A stretch of DNA of 64,000 nucleotides from Chloracidobacterium sp. (GCA_016720705.1 JADKKB010000007.1:868001-932000); one strand, 5' to 3'; positions 8,725 through 18,290 are shown, numbered from the stretch's first letter. The notes: a model not told the origin generated them from the sequence alone. A program made the numbers and translations.

Positions 8725-10728
8725 CTATCTGATCATTTCCCGAAACTGCTCTTCATCGAGCATCGCGACACCGAGGCTCTCCGCCTTGATCAACTTCGAC
8801 CCGGCGTCCGTGCCAGCGACGACGTAGTCGGTCTTTTTGCTGACGGATGACGACACGCGCCCGCCGCGATCTTCGATGAACTTGGCGGCTTCGTCGCGGG
8901 TATAATTTTCGAGCTTTCCGGTGAGCACGAAGGTCTTGCCAATGAATCGCTCATCGAGCATTTCGACGCTCGCCGCGTCGGTCTCGGTCTTAACGCCGGC
9001 TGCCTTGAGGCGTTCGACGAGATCGATATTTGCCATATCGCGAAACCAATCGTGCACGCTCTCGGCGACCGTCTGCCCGATCTCGAAGATGGCCTTGAGT
9101 TCGTCGACCGACGCCGCCGCGATCCGATCGATGCTTCGAAAATGGCCCGCGAGTATCTTCGCTGTCCGTTCGCCGACGTGGCGAATATCAATGCCAAACA
9201 ATAATCGTTGCAACCCTCGGCCCTTGCTGGCTTCGATCTCGTCGATCAGGTTTGAGCCGGATTTTTCCGCCATCCTTTCAAGGCCGATAACTTGATCGAG
9301 CGTCAGCGAATATAGCCCGGCGACATCACGGATCATACCGTTATCGACAAGCGTCTCGACCAGCACCTCGCCGAGGCCCTCGATATCCATTGCCTTGCGG
9401 GCCGCGAAATAGAGAATGCGTGCCTTGATCTTGGCCGGACAATCCGAATTCGAGCACCGCCGAACTGCCTCGCCCTCGGGCCGAACTGCTTCGAAACCGC
9501 ATACGGGGCACTCGCGGGGAAACTCAAACTCCGTCTCGGTGCCGTTACGTTTTGACACAACTGCCGAGAGAACCTGCGGGATGATCTCACCGCTTTTCTC
9601 GATGGTCACATAGTCGCCGATCCTGAGGTCAAGCCGCTTGATCTCGTCCTCGTTATGTAAGCTGGCTCGCGACACGGTCGTGCCGGCAAGTAAGGTCGGT
9701 TCGAGATGTGCGACCGGCGTTAGAGCACCGGTTCTCCCGACCTGAATAACGATCCCGAGAAGTCGTGTCGTCGCCTGGCGAGCCGGGTATTTGTAGGCGA
9801 TAGCCCACCGTGGGGCCTTGGTCGTCGTGCCGAATTCGTCCTGCAACGCTGTCGAATTTACCTTGACCACAACTCCATCGATCTCGTAATCGAAACTGTC
9901 GCGTTTTGCCTCAATATCAGCGACAAATGCGGCAAGTTCTTCAAAATCACGGCAAAGTCGGCGGTTCGGATTGACGTTAAAGCCATTTCGTTCGCACCAC
10001 TCGAAATTTTCCCAGTGCGTCGCGAACATCTTCTGATTTCCGGTGTACGCGTCGTAGGGGAACATATCCAGTCGCCGCGAAGCGACGACCGCAGAATCGA
10101 GCATCCGAAGCGTCCCCGAGGCACAGTTTCGCGGGTTGGCAAACGTTTTCTCGCCCTGCATCTCAAGTTCACTATTGATCCTGGCAAATTGTGACCGAGA
10201 GAGAAATACCTCGCCCCGCACTTCGGCCCGCTCTGGTGCATCCTTGCGCAATCGTAGCGGTATAGTCCGGATCGTCTTGACGTTTTGGGTCACCTCGTCG
10301 CCTGTTTGTCCGTCGCCGCGAGTCGCCCCCGTCATTAGGATACCGTTATCGTAATGGAGCGAAACGCTCAATCCGTCGATCTTCAGTTCGGCGACATATT
10401 CGAGCGTTCGTCCCTCCGCGAGCTTCTCACAGCGTTCTGTAAACGCCTTTAACTCATTGAGGTCATACGAGTTATCGAGCGACATCAGCGGCACCGTGTG
10501 TGTAAATGGGCGCAAACTGTCCGCCTTGCCGCCGACCCTCTGGGTTGGGCTGTCGGGCGTGATCAGATCCGGATGCTCAGTCTCGATCGCCTTTAACCGT
10601 TCGAGTAGTTGGTCGAAATCGATATCAGAAATCTCGGGTTCGGCTCTTTGGTAATACAGTTCGTTGTGCCGTTCTATCTCGGCACGCAGGTGGTCGATCT
10701 CGTCTTGGGCATTTTCTGAGAGGTTCAT
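8725..10728 (-). CDS. ligA: NAD-dependent DNA ligase
   Basis: It seals nicks in replication and repair using NAD+. The 667-residue protein has the full LigA layout: Ia domain (HNELYYQ...PEISDIDFDQLL), adenylation lysine 116 in AELKIDGLSVSLHY, OB fold, the four-cysteine zinc finger (CPVCGFEAV...CSNSDCPAK), helix-hairpin-helix repeats (AMDIEGLGEVLVETL, GIDIRHVGERTAKIL) and a C-terminal BRCT domain (FIGKTFVLTGKLENYTRDEA...VVAGTDAGSKLIKAE). The gene is intact and of normal length. Confidence 0.98.
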   Translation of the reverse strand: MNLSENAQDEIDHLRAEIERHNELYYQRAEPEISDIDFDQLLERLKAIETEHPDLITPDSPTQRVGGKADSLRPFTHTVPLMSLDNSYDLNELKAFTERCEKLAEGRTLEYVAELKIDGLSVSLHYDNGILMTGATRGDGQTGDEVTQNVKTIRTIPLRLRKDAPERAEVRGEVFLSRSQFARINSELEMQGEKTFANPRNCASGTLRMLDSAVVASRRLDMFPYDAYTGNQKMFATHWENFEWCERNGFNVNPNRRLCRDFEELAAFVADIEAKRDSFDYEIDGVVVKVNSTALQDEFGTTTKAPRWAIAYKYPARQATTRLLGIVIQVGRTGALTPVAHLEPTLLAGTTVSRASLHNEDEIKRLDLRIGDYVTIEKSGEIIPQVLSAVVSKRNGTETEFEFPRECPVCGFEAVRPEGEAVRRCSNSDCPAKIKARILYFAARKAMDIEGLGEVLVETLVDNGMIRDVAGLYSLTLDQVIGLERMAEKSGSNLIDEIEASKGRGLQRLLFGIDIRHVGERTAKILAGHFRSIDRIAAASVDELKAIFEIGQTVAESVHDWFRDMANIDLVERLKAAGVKTETDAASVEMLDERFIGKTFVLTGKLENYTRDEAAKFIEDRGGRVSSSVSKKTDYVVAGTDAGSKLIKAESLGVAMLDEEQFREMIR

Positions 10729-10738
10729 TAAAGAGATA

Positions 10739-11758
10739 TTATTTCATAAACTCGGCGATCAGGCGATGAAAATGATGTGTTCCCTGCTCCCGAGTGTTCG
10801 AATATCGTCCACGGCTGTAAAACTGCGACCTAATGCCCTTTTGTACGCTTTCGACGACGGCCTCGTCCTCCATTTCCACCGTGTGGAGATCGGCACCGGC
10901 ACCGGTTTTGCGCAGCGATTCGTCACTCACGTATGTCAGAAACTCCACCTTTGTCCTCGATCGCGTGATCGGGCGGACGATATTGACCGAGATTCCCCAG
11001 GGATAGAAGTTGAACATTAGATTGGGAAAGACAAATAAGTATCTCGCCGCGACATTGCCGGCATCGTCGTAGCCGGTCTGGATGCTGGAGTAACGAAACG
11101 TTTCAGTCGTATATGTGCCGTAATCGACTACTTCATTGAGGCCGTGGTGTACGTAAGGAATGTGAAATCCCTCGAGATAATTTTCGCAATACAATGCCCA
11201 GTGCGCCTCAAACTCATATTCCCGGGTTTCGGCGAGCCTCAACCCGTGAGGGTCAATTGCCGCAAGCCTCACCGCCGCATCATTGATAAAATCTCCGAAT
11301 GGGGCGATCGGATCGATCGAGGCGAAGATGAATCCTGCACGAGCAGCAAACGGCAGTTTACGCAGATCATCCTCCGGCGACGGAAAGCCTTCGACATCCT
11401 CGAACTCGGGCATTGAGATACACCTGCCATTAAGCAAGAATCGGCGGCCGTGATAGGAACAGCGGATCAAATTAGCGTTGCAGGGTTCCTCGACCAGAAT
11501 TTTACCGCGATGGGTGCAGACGTTGGATAGGCACGAAAGCCATTCGGATGATTTTACGATCAGTACAGGTTCGTCAAGAAATCCGGGGAGAATAGTCGCG
11601 GGCTTGAGCACCTCGACATCGTCGGCCTTTCCGAGAAAATGCCACGTTCGCGAAAAGACCTTTTCTTTTGAAAGCTCAAAATAACGCTCATCGGTGTAGA
11701 AGTCAGCCGACAGCGTTCTCGCCTTTCGAATGTCAGGATCAATTTCAAACGTCGACAT
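10739..11758 (-). CDS. Rieske [2Fe-2S] oxygenase alpha subunit-like protein
   Basis: A 339-residue ring-hydroxylating oxygenase-type protein. The Rieske cluster ligands are CTHRG and CSYHG in the N-terminal third. The C-terminal catalytic domain has the mononuclear-iron signature NYLEGFHIPYVHHGLN with two histidines, and a candidate acidic ligand in MEDEAVVES. Such proteins hydroxylate aromatic or quaternary-amine substrates using electrons from a separate reductase, and none is encoded nearby. The gene lies 2 bases after a GNAT gene, so the two are probably co-transcribed. The substrate is unknown. Confidence 0.88.
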   Translation of the reverse strand: MSTFEIDPDIRKARTLSADFYTDERYFELSKEKVFSRTWHFLGKADDVEVLKPATILPGFLDEPVLIVKSSEWLSCLSNVCTHRGKILVEEPCNANLIRCSYHGRRFLLNGRCISMPEFEDVEGFPSPEDDLRKLPFAARAGFIFASIDPIAPFGDFINDAAVRLAAIDPHGLRLAETREYEFEAHWALYCENYLEGFHIPYVHHGLNEVVDYGTYTTETFRYSSIQTGYDDAGNVAARYLFVFPNLMFNFYPWGISVNIVRPITRSRTKVEFLTYVSDESLRKTGAGADLHTVEMEDEAVVESVQKGIRSQFYSRGRYSNTREQGTHHFHRLIAEFMK

Positions 11759-11760
11759 CG

Positions 11761-12510
11761 CTATCCTCTGTAGAGCAGATAAGCGGGTTGATGCGGGTCG
11801 CGGCGAAATGCCCTCCCCACCAGTCCGTCCGCAAATGCCGCCTCGAATTCTCGCCTGACTCGCAACTGCAGTTCTAAGGCGGCCGCCGGGTCGCCCTCAA
11901 CAAGTGTGGGCCAATCGTCAATGATCCTTACCTCAGCCTCCGGTTCGCCGGGCGTAACATATTTTTCGCCGTTGCCAAGTGCCCGTACCTTTTCACTTTC
12001 GAGATCCCATTCGGCAAAGAGCCGATCACTTTGCAGGCCGATCTGTTTCCCGCTTTCAGGAGCGACCGCGTAATCGGTCCCGTAGAAATTACGCTGATAC
12101 TCGCTGACGATCGCCCCGAGTTTTTCGAGATTGAAATAACCGTTGCGAGCCTTTACCGGCTCAAAAGTCCATTTAATATACTTGACGCCCACCGACAACG
12201 CCCGTTCGCGCTGGGCCCACTTAAGCCGAGCACCGACTCCCAGACTCTGGTATTCAGACCTAACGCCGGTCATATGCGAATAAAACGCCTTTTCACCACG
12301 CAGAAAAGCCGGAACGCTGAGAACGTAGCCCGCGAGACGATCGCCGTCAAATGCCCCGAGCGTGAAACCGCCCGCATTCTTTGTCACCACAAAATGACGA
12401 ACGGGAGATAACTCAACCTCGGGCAAGGCAAACACTTCTCTCTGCAGGTCGACACACTCGCCTAATTGCTCAAGCGTTGTGCATTCGCGAATATCAAGTT
12501 TAACGGTCAT
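11761..12510 (-). CDS. GNAT-superfamily acyltransferase-like protein
   Basis: A 249-residue protein with a GNAT core: FTLGAFDGDRLAGYVLSVPAF (beta strands), then HMTGVRSEYQSLGVGARLKWAQRERALS, which carries a Q/R-x-x-G-x-G/A-type acetyl-CoA loop. It continues with KWTFEPVKARNGYFNLEKLGAIVSEY. The C-terminal half is longer than in simple GNATs and resembles the COG3375 type. The acceptor substrate is unknown. The reading frame ends 2 bases before the Rieske oxygenase start. Confidence 0.78.
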   Translation of the reverse strand: MTVKLDIRECTTLEQLGECVDLQREVFALPEVELSPVRHFVVTKNAGGFTLGAFDGDRLAGYVLSVPAFLRGEKAFYSHMTGVRSEYQSLGVGARLKWAQRERALSVGVKYIKWTFEPVKARNGYFNLEKLGAIVSEYQRNFYGTDYAVAPESGKQIGLQSDRLFAEWDLESEKVRALGNGEKYVTPGEPEAEVRIIDDWPTLVEGDPAAALELQLRVRREFEAAFADGLVGRAFRRDPHQPAYLLYRG

Positions 12511-12607
12511 TTAGGGGTGAAAATCCGTGTCCAATATTGTTAAATCAAACTGTCGCAATTTGTCGTTCAGGTGTCAACCGTGAGAAATTCGGGACAAAAC
12601 TTTTTGC

Positions 12608-12637
12608 TTAACTTTTGGCTCGCTGATTTGCTATAAT
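12608..12637 (+). promoter_or_regulatory. Probable sigma-70 promoter of the DUF4388-J-TPR gene
   Basis: A perfect TATAAT lies at 12632-12637, preceded at 18 bases by TTAACT (12608-12613). The -10 hexamer covers the ATG at 12636, so translation from that upstream codon is unlikely. The start at 12690 is preferred. Confidence 0.6.
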
Positions 12638-12689
12638 GACGGTTGTTCCTCACGGAACTCTGACCCTCGCAGTATTCTCGATCAACCCG

Positions 12690-14234
12690 ATGACCGCCCC
12701 TATTCAAGAAGATATTCACGGTAGTTTTCTGACTAATCCGTTTGCCGAACTCGTCGCTGAGATCCACCAGGCCGAGCTTACCGGCAGTTTGCGGGTTTCC
12801 GGTGCGGACAAGAAATTTATCGTCTATTTTGTGCGTGGCGTCGTTCGGTTTGCGGTATCGAATGCGAGGTCTTCGCGCCTTTTTGACATTCTGCTTACCC
12901 AAAAGCGTCTGACGGTGGACGATCTGCGAAAGATCCAAAACTTCGCTATCGACCACGAACTTATCGGTTTTCTTGAATCGACCGGATTTCTGGATTCGAA
13001 TTCCCGAAGTGACCTATATGTCGAACAAATAAACGGCATACTCATCGACCTTTTGTCGATGCCAAACGGCGAATGGTCATTCACGCACCTTGCACGTTTG
13101 CGTGAGGGACTCACCTTTGATGTCAACGCCGGCAAGATACTGGCCGATTACGCTCGCTGTCTGCCCACTGAAATGATCTTGACAAGATTCCGGAGTCTTG
13201 AGGAAACATTTACGTTGGTCCAAAAGCACGTGAACAAATTGGAACCAACGTCCGATGAGGTCAACATTGCTTCACACCTGAATGATGTGCCGACTGCTTT
13301 GTCGGCCGTGATCCAGCGTTCGGGGATGACCGAGGGAGATGCGATCAAGGCTCTCTATTCGCTTTGGCTTTCGGGCAAGGCAAAACGTTCAAATTGGCAT
13401 CCGGCGTTTTCGCATACTAAGGTCACTTCGATGCTCGGAGCGGTTTTGGAATTAAAGCAAGAGGCCAAGGCATATCGATCGCCGGGACAGGCTGATAAGC
13501 CCGTCGAAGCGACGGACGCGGCCGCACCGATCGCTGAGACTACGCCCGCCACCCCACTTACGCTTGACGAGTTTCTCGCACGCGTTGCGAAGGCCGAGAC
13601 GCATTACGACATTCTCGGCGTCGACCCGAAAGCTGAGACCGCAACTTTGAAACAGGCGTATTTTACACTGGCAAAAAACTTTCACCCGGATCACTATCAC
13701 AAGACCGGCGGCGACATGCTAAAGCGGGTACAGGACGCTTTTACACGATTGACCCAGGCTCACGAGGCTCTGAAGAGTCCCGAGGCTCGCGAAGTGTACG
13801 ATTTTAAGGTACGAAAGGAACTTACCGACCGCAAGAATGTCGAAGAATCAGGCGTCACTCAACAAAGCAGCCAACAATTTCAGCAAGCTGCCGAGTGTTT
13901 CGAACGCGGCTACAGTCTGCTTTTGGATCAGGAACCCGAGGCCAGTCTTCAATTTTTCGCTCGTGCTGTGCACTTCGACCCGGGCAACGCCAGGTACCAC
14001 GCTTATTATGGAAAGGCACTATCGACAGATACCCAAAAGCGGCACAAGGCAGAAGGTGAAATGCAGGCTGCGGTAAAGATCGACCCGAACAATCCCAAGT
14101 ACCGGCTTATGCTCGCAGAGTTTTTTATTGCAATGAAGTTATTGAAACGAGCCGAGGGTGAACTAACCCGGTTATTGGCTCTCTCGCCAACCAACCGTGA
14201 GGCTCGCGAGCTCTTGGCGAGTCTTCAAATATAG
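12690..14234 (+). CDS. DUF4388 - J-domain - TPR fusion protein
   Basis: The start at 12690 (MTAPIQEDIHGSF) is chosen because the possible ATG at 12636 lies inside a TATAAT promoter box. The N-terminus is a DUF4388 domain (LVAEIHQAELTGSLRVSG...KFIVYFVRGVVRFAVS), a module common in Acidobacteria and Myxococcota signalling proteins. A J domain follows at about residues 305-370 (THYDILGVDPKAE...FHPDHYHKTGG with the HPD tripeptide), and then two or three TPRs (QQAAECFERGYSLLLDQEPEASLQFF...). The HPD motif means it can stimulate an Hsp70. dnaK in this window has no adjacent dnaJ, but a direct link is only inference. Confidence 0.85.
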   Translation: MTAPIQEDIHGSFLTNPFAELVAEIHQAELTGSLRVSGADKKFIVYFVRGVVRFAVSNARSSRLFDILLTQKRLTVDDLRKIQNFAIDHELIGFLESTGFLDSNSRSDLYVEQINGILIDLLSMPNGEWSFTHLARLREGLTFDVNAGKILADYARCLPTEMILTRFRSLEETFTLVQKHVNKLEPTSDEVNIASHLNDVPTALSAVIQRSGMTEGDAIKALYSLWLSGKAKRSNWHPAFSHTKVTSMLGAVLELKQEAKAYRSPGQADKPVEATDAAAPIAETTPATPLTLDEFLARVAKAETHYDILGVDPKAETATLKQAYFTLAKNFHPDHYHKTGGDMLKRVQDAFTRLTQAHEALKSPEAREVYDFKVRKELTDRKNVEESGVTQQSSQQFQQAAECFERGYSLLLDQEPEASLQFFARAVHFDPGNARYHAYYGKALSTDTQKRHKAEGEMQAAVKIDPNNPKYRLMLAEFFIAMKLLKRAEGELTRLLALSPTNREARELLASLQI

Positions 14235-14297
14235 ATAATGTTTGCCGACGGCAAATTCGCACTTGAATATTCGAATCGAAAGCACGAAACTAATTGA

Positions 14298-14873
14298 ATG
14301 CAGAGTGCTCCGGCGGAAAACCCGAAGATCGAAGAGAAATTACTAAAAGTTTCGTCCGAAATGGATACCTTTGAGGGCTACGCCGAGACGCACGCCCAGC
14401 GTATGGCGTCGCTTGCCGACTCGATCGCTGTCACGCTAAATGTCGAACCTCACGACCGGACGCTTTTGCGGCAGGCGGTGCTGATACACGACATCGGCGA
14501 GGTCCAGATGGGCAGAGAATATATCTCCGCATCGAGGCCTCTGACCGACGATGAGCGGGTCGACCTCCAACGGCATCCGGTCATCGGCGAGCAAGCAGCA
14601 TCCAAATTGGAGCTATCAAGGGCGGCTCAGTTGGTCGTCAGGTGGCACCACGAATGGTGGTGCGGGGCGGGCTACCCGGACGCTCTGACCGGCGAAGAAA
14701 TTCCGCTCGCGGCCCGCATACTGAGAGTTGCGGACACCTACGCAGCACTGGTCACTTCGCGGCCGTTCAGGCCGGCGATGTCGCAGGAAGAAGCACGACA
14801 ATATATGGTCGAATGGGCCGGGATCGAATTTGATCCGGCGGTCATCAAAGCGTTTCTCACCCCAAGATCGTAA
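14298..14873 (+). CDS. HD-domain (HD-GYP-like) phosphohydrolase
   Basis: A 191-residue stand-alone HD domain. It has ETHAQRMASLADSIA, then HDIGEVQMG (the HD pair) and HPVIGEQAA. The second metal/GYP motif reads HHEWWCGAGYP instead of the usual HHE-x-xDGxGYP, so the aspartate is replaced by cysteine while GYP is kept. HD-GYP proteins hydrolyse cyclic-di-GMP, and the altered residue makes activity uncertain. It has no sensor or receiver domain of its own. It lies 64 bases after the DUF4388-J-TPR gene, probably in one transcript. Confidence 0.8.
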   Translation: MQSAPAENPKIEEKLLKVSSEMDTFEGYAETHAQRMASLADSIAVTLNVEPHDRTLLRQAVLIHDIGEVQMGREYISASRPLTDDERVDLQRHPVIGEQAASKLELSRAAQLVVRWHHEWWCGAGYPDALTGEEIPLAARILRVADTYAALVTSRPFRPAMSQEEARQYMVEWAGIEFDPAVIKAFLTPRS

Positions 14874-14891
14874 TTGCAGCAGATACCTATT

Positions 14892-15824
14892 ATGCAGGCT
14901 CAACACAAAGTCTCGCCCAGATCGTGGCTCGCGTTTGAATTGAACGTACTTCGCCGCGCCAAATTCACTTCGGCGGTACTGCCGTTCACATCGAATCCGG
15001 CGTTGGGTGCGTATCTAAAGCGTTGGAACGTCCGGGTTGCTGCCAACGATCCGACAATATCCTCCTCAACTAAGGCCGAAGCAAGCATTGCCAACAACGA
15101 AGTCCAACTGACTCCGGATGATGTCGACGCCGTGTTAGAGGACGCGTACGTTCCGGGCTACAAATTAAAAAATCCGAGCCTGTCGGCTTGGTTTTCTGAA
15201 ACCGACGCGTGGTGGTTTGACAATGTTCATGGCCGCATCGCGTCGCTATCGTCGCCTACAGCACGGGCGATCGCCGGCAGCATTGCGATCGCGGCGGGGC
15301 AATACGTGATGTCATTTACCGAAAATGATCGCGAATTTCGCCAACCGCTCTCGCAGGCGTTCCGCCGATTATGGTCGATCCAGCCCAAGCCGTTCGACAA
15401 CCATTCGCGGAACACCGCTTCGAATAAGTCGCCGGATGATTTTGTTGCTGAGTGCTTCGCCGACCTGCTTTTTCTGCGGCTGCCATCCGCCCACGGTCAG
15501 ACGACCAGGGCATTTATGGGACGAAATGCGTGGGCCGAAGAGTGGCTCCGCGGAGGAAATGAGTTTTGGAATGACTTTGAGTCCTCAATGACCGGGCGAC
15601 TCGGTGCCCCGACCGAAACAAAGTCGCAATACCTGCGACTCGTCGATGAGTTGCTGCGCAAGGCTTCGCATATCGAACACTGGGCCATTGCCCATGTCGA
15701 GACCGGCTTTATAACGACTCAGGACATTGTCGATACGATCTCCAAGATACGGCGCGTCGACACCGTCTATACTAAGGATTTCTCTGAACTTTCCGGCACC
15801 AAAGCGGTCATTATCACCGCCTAA
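14892..15824 (+). CDS. Conserved protein of unknown function, possibly a degenerate D12-type methyltransferase fold
   Basis: About 310 residues. ATG 14892 is preferred over an in-frame TTG at 14874. An early segment, VLPFTSNPALGAYLKRWNVRVAANDPT, has the spacing of the first two strands of class I methyltransferases and of D12 adenine methylases (glycine-loop then ND), but the glycine loop is degraded. A D12-style DPPY motif is absent; the C-terminus reads RRVDTVYTKDFSELSGTKA. The resemblance is weak, so I make no functional claim. Its end overlaps the convergent MFS gene by 4 bases. Confidence 0.6.
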   Translation: MQAQHKVSPRSWLAFELNVLRRAKFTSAVLPFTSNPALGAYLKRWNVRVAANDPTISSSTKAEASIANNEVQLTPDDVDAVLEDAYVPGYKLKNPSLSAWFSETDAWWFDNVHGRIASLSSPTARAIAGSIAIAAGQYVMSFTENDREFRQPLSQAFRRLWSIQPKPFDNHSRNTASNKSPDDFVAECFADLLFLRLPSAHGQTTRAFMGRNAWAEEWLRGGNEFWNDFESSMTGRLGAPTETKSQYLRLVDELLRKASHIEHWAIAHVETGFITTQDIVDTISKIRRVDTVYTKDFSELSGTKAVIITA

Positions 15825-17101
15825 TTGACGGTGGTCGGTTCCGGATGTTCGCCCGACTGGCGAATGAACCAAACAACGCCCGCAAGCGCCGAAAGTACGC
15901 CGGAAATGACTGTCAGCGTCTGCGGCGTAATGTAGTACATCAGTTCGCCCGCCGCAAAACTGGAGAGCCCGAATACGGTCATTTCAGCGCCGCGATCGAG
16001 TGTCGAGATCCGGCCACGCATCTGATCCGGCAAACTACGTTGGAACATCGTCTCTTGGACGGCGTACTCGACCCCAACGATCGCCCTTGAAATAAAGGCA
16101 ACGAACGCAAAATACCAGAGCGTTGGCATCAGTGCCCCAAACGAAAAGACCACTCCGTGAACGATCAGTGTCCATCCGATAAAGGCTCGGTTGCGCTTTC
16201 TGCGGTCGAGGTACGCCGACGTACGGTGTGCTATCAGCATCCCGAAAGCTAGTCCCAGGCCGGTCGCAAACCAAAGTGCTCCGACCGCGGCATCCGGATT
16301 CCATCCCTCACGCGAGGCAAAGTACACGCCGCCAAGTCGCTCATAAATGATGTTGATCGAACCGCCGCCCGCCGCCCAAATTACGTTCATTATCAGGATC
16401 GTAGCCGCGAATCGGTTGGTCAGAGCGTATTTGACACCTTCGCGCAGTTCGGCCATAAAAGGCTCACGATTGGCTTTTGACGCCATTCGCCCTGCAGTTT
16501 CTTCGTCCCGGGTCGCCTCCTCAGGTATCAGCCACACGGAGTATGCGGATGCAATAAACGAAACTGCGTTGATGACGAACGCCGCCTTGTAACCCAGATA
16601 CGCGGCGGCCCATCCGCCTAATGCTGAACCGACCGCCATCAGCAAAAACCGCGTCGAAAAAAGTAGAGCGGTACCGGCCAGTAGACCCTCTTTGCCCGTC
16701 AAATTTGGAGCGGCGGCATTTTTGGCTCCGTCGAAAAATGCTCCAAATGTGTGTAATAAGATCGTGGCAAGATACGCTATCCAGAGATCCTCGGGGCTCG
16801 TGACCAGCAGAAACGCCAGGGCGATCAGGCCGCGGGCCAGATCCGTCGCGATCATCACCTGCCGCCGTGAAAAGCGGTCAACGAACGTCCCCGCGATCGG
16901 CGACATAATCGCAAAAGGGATGAGCCTCGCGACAAAAAACAATCCGGCCGCCGTCGGTGACGCATCCGAAACGTAGCGCACCAACCCTAGCCCGGCAATA
17001 AAATTAAACCAGTTACCGAGTTCGGAAATGAATTGTCCGGCAAGTAGATTGCGGAAATTGCGATTCCCTCTGATCAATTCGCCATAGGTGAGCGATCGCA
17101 T
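15821..17101 (-). CDS. MFS transporter, EntS/MFS_3-like
   Basis: A 426-residue membrane protein with about 12 hydrophobic segments. It begins MRSLTYGELIRGNRNFRNLLAGQFISELGNWFN, which is typical of MFS_3 exporters. The conserved loop 2-3 motif is visible as GTFVDRFSRRQVMIATDLARG. The MFS_3 group includes siderophore and drug efflux proteins, and the substrate is not predictable. It stands alone, with convergent 4-base overlap at its 3' end with the 14892 gene. Confidence 0.85.
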   Translation of the reverse strand: MRSLTYGELIRGNRNFRNLLAGQFISELGNWFNFIAGLGLVRYVSDASPTAAGLFFVARLIPFAIMSPIAGTFVDRFSRRQVMIATDLARGLIALAFLLVTSPEDLWIAYLATILLHTFGAFFDGAKNAAAPNLTGKEGLLAGTALLFSTRFLLMAVGSALGGWAAAYLGYKAAFVINAVSFIASAYSVWLIPEEATRDEETAGRMASKANREPFMAELREGVKYALTNRFAATILIMNVIWAAGGGSINIIYERLGGVYFASREGWNPDAAVGALWFATGLGLAFGMLIAHRTSAYLDRRKRNRAFIGWTLIVHGVVFSFGALMPTLWYFAFVAFISRAIVGVEYAVQETMFQRSLPDQMRGRISTLDRGAEMTVFGLSSFAAGELMYYITPQTLTVISGVLSALAGVVWFIRQSGEHPEPTTVN

Positions 17102-17163
17102 TTATTTAGGATAGACGTAGAAATCGAATTTGTCAGAGTTTTTAGCTCAGAATCGGCTTAATT

Positions 17164-17958
17164 CTATTTACCCTGGAAATCGGCCGGGCGCTTTTCGAAA
17201 AATGCGGTGACGCCTTCGCGAAAGTCGTCGGCACGACCTGATTCGAGCTGACATTCGTGTTCGAGAGCGAGTTGAGCGTCAAGATCATTCGAATACGATG
17301 CGTTCAGCATTCGTTTGATCCGGCCGATCGACCCGGTCGGGCCGGCCGCGAGTTTGGCGGCGAGGGCATGGGCCTCGTCCAATAAACTTTCGTCCGCCAC
17401 AACTCGATTTATCATACCGATCTGCAGAGCACGGGCGGCATCGACAGTGCCGCCGAGCATAAATAGCTCCGCCGCAAGCTTTTCGCCTACAGCCCGTGGC
17501 AAAAAGAATGTGCCCCCGCAGTCGGGCGAAAGCCCTATGCGAACAAATGCCTCGTTAAACGTTGCATTATCGGCCGCGACGATCAGGTCACAAGCAAGCG
17601 CAAAGTTGGTTCCTGCTCCCGCACAAACGCCGTTTACGGCCGCAATAAATGGGACCGGAGTCTCGCGTATAAATTTGATAACGCCGTGAAGTGCAGCCAG
17701 CGGATCCTCGAGAAACGCCTCAATGCGGCCTTCCCTTTGCCACATAGACTGCATTTCCCGCAGATCGCCGCCTGAGCAAAATGCCCGCCCGTTCCCCGTC
17801 AAAACTACCGCTCTTGCACGGTCGTCCGCGGCTTTGCGGCACGCGGCCAGCAGGTCGACGGTCAATTGCAACGAGAGCGCGTTGAGTGCCTCGGGCCGAT
17901 TCAACGTAACGGTCGCGACGCGGCCGTCAAAAGCGTAATCTACGGTCTCAAATCCCAT
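17164..17958 (-). CDS. Enoyl-CoA hydratase/isomerase (crotonase family)
   Basis: A 264-residue crotonase-fold protein. Oxyanion-hole elements are GNGRAFCSGGDLREM and VNGVCAGAGTNFALACDLIVA. The next helix, FNEAFVRIGLSPDCGGTFFLPR, has Asp rather than Glu at the second catalytic position, as in PaaG-type isomerases. Such enzymes hydrate or isomerise enoyl-CoA in fatty-acid or aromatic catabolism. No other beta-oxidation gene is adjacent. The length and C-terminus (AFFEKRPADFQGK) are normal. Confidence 0.9.
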   Translation of the reverse strand: MGFETVDYAFDGRVATVTLNRPEALNALSLQLTVDLLAACRKAADDRARAVVLTGNGRAFCSGGDLREMQSMWQREGRIEAFLEDPLAALHGVIKFIRETPVPFIAAVNGVCAGAGTNFALACDLIVAADNATFNEAFVRIGLSPDCGGTFFLPRAVGEKLAAELFMLGGTVDAARALQIGMINRVVADESLLDEAHALAAKLAAGPTGSIGRIKRMLNASYSNDLDAQLALEHECQLESGRADDFREGVTAFFEKRPADFQGK

Positions 17959-18011
17959 ACTAGTTGAATGTTATTGATCAATATCGCTGTCGGAAAGGCC
18001 GCCAATGCCGA

Positions 18012-18290
18012 TCAATGGCGGTTGCGCGAGCGGCTTGCTTCGTGACATTCCCGGCATAGTACAGAACGTCCTACCTTTGGCTGAAACGGCACCTGATCGT
18101 GCTTGCCGCAATGATCGCATACGATGTCGAACTTACTTGGAGCGTCAACCCGTTGCGCCGACTTCTTAGATCTGCACGCCGTGCAGCGTTGCGGCGGCAT
18201 CATATTGCGTTGGTAAAAAATATCCTGATCTTTCTCAGAAAAAACAAATATCTCTCGGCATTGGATACAAGGAATTTGGATGTCCGGCAC
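18012..18290 (-). CDS. Small zinc-ribbon protein with three CxxC pairs
   Basis: A 92-residue protein starting at GTG 18290, with a GGGGG Shine-Dalgarno seven bases upstream. Cysteine pairs are CIQC at the start, CTAC in the middle, CDHC, and CREC near the end. It matches the 'CxxC-x17-CxxC' zinc-binding domain found in many bacterial genomes next to unrelated genes. It probably binds two zinc ions. The cellular role is unknown. Confidence 0.8.
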   Translation of the reverse strand: MPDIQIPCIQCREIFVFSEKDQDIFYQRNMMPPQRCTACRSKKSAQRVDAPSKFDIVCDHCGKHDQVPFQPKVGRSVLCRECHEASRSRNRH

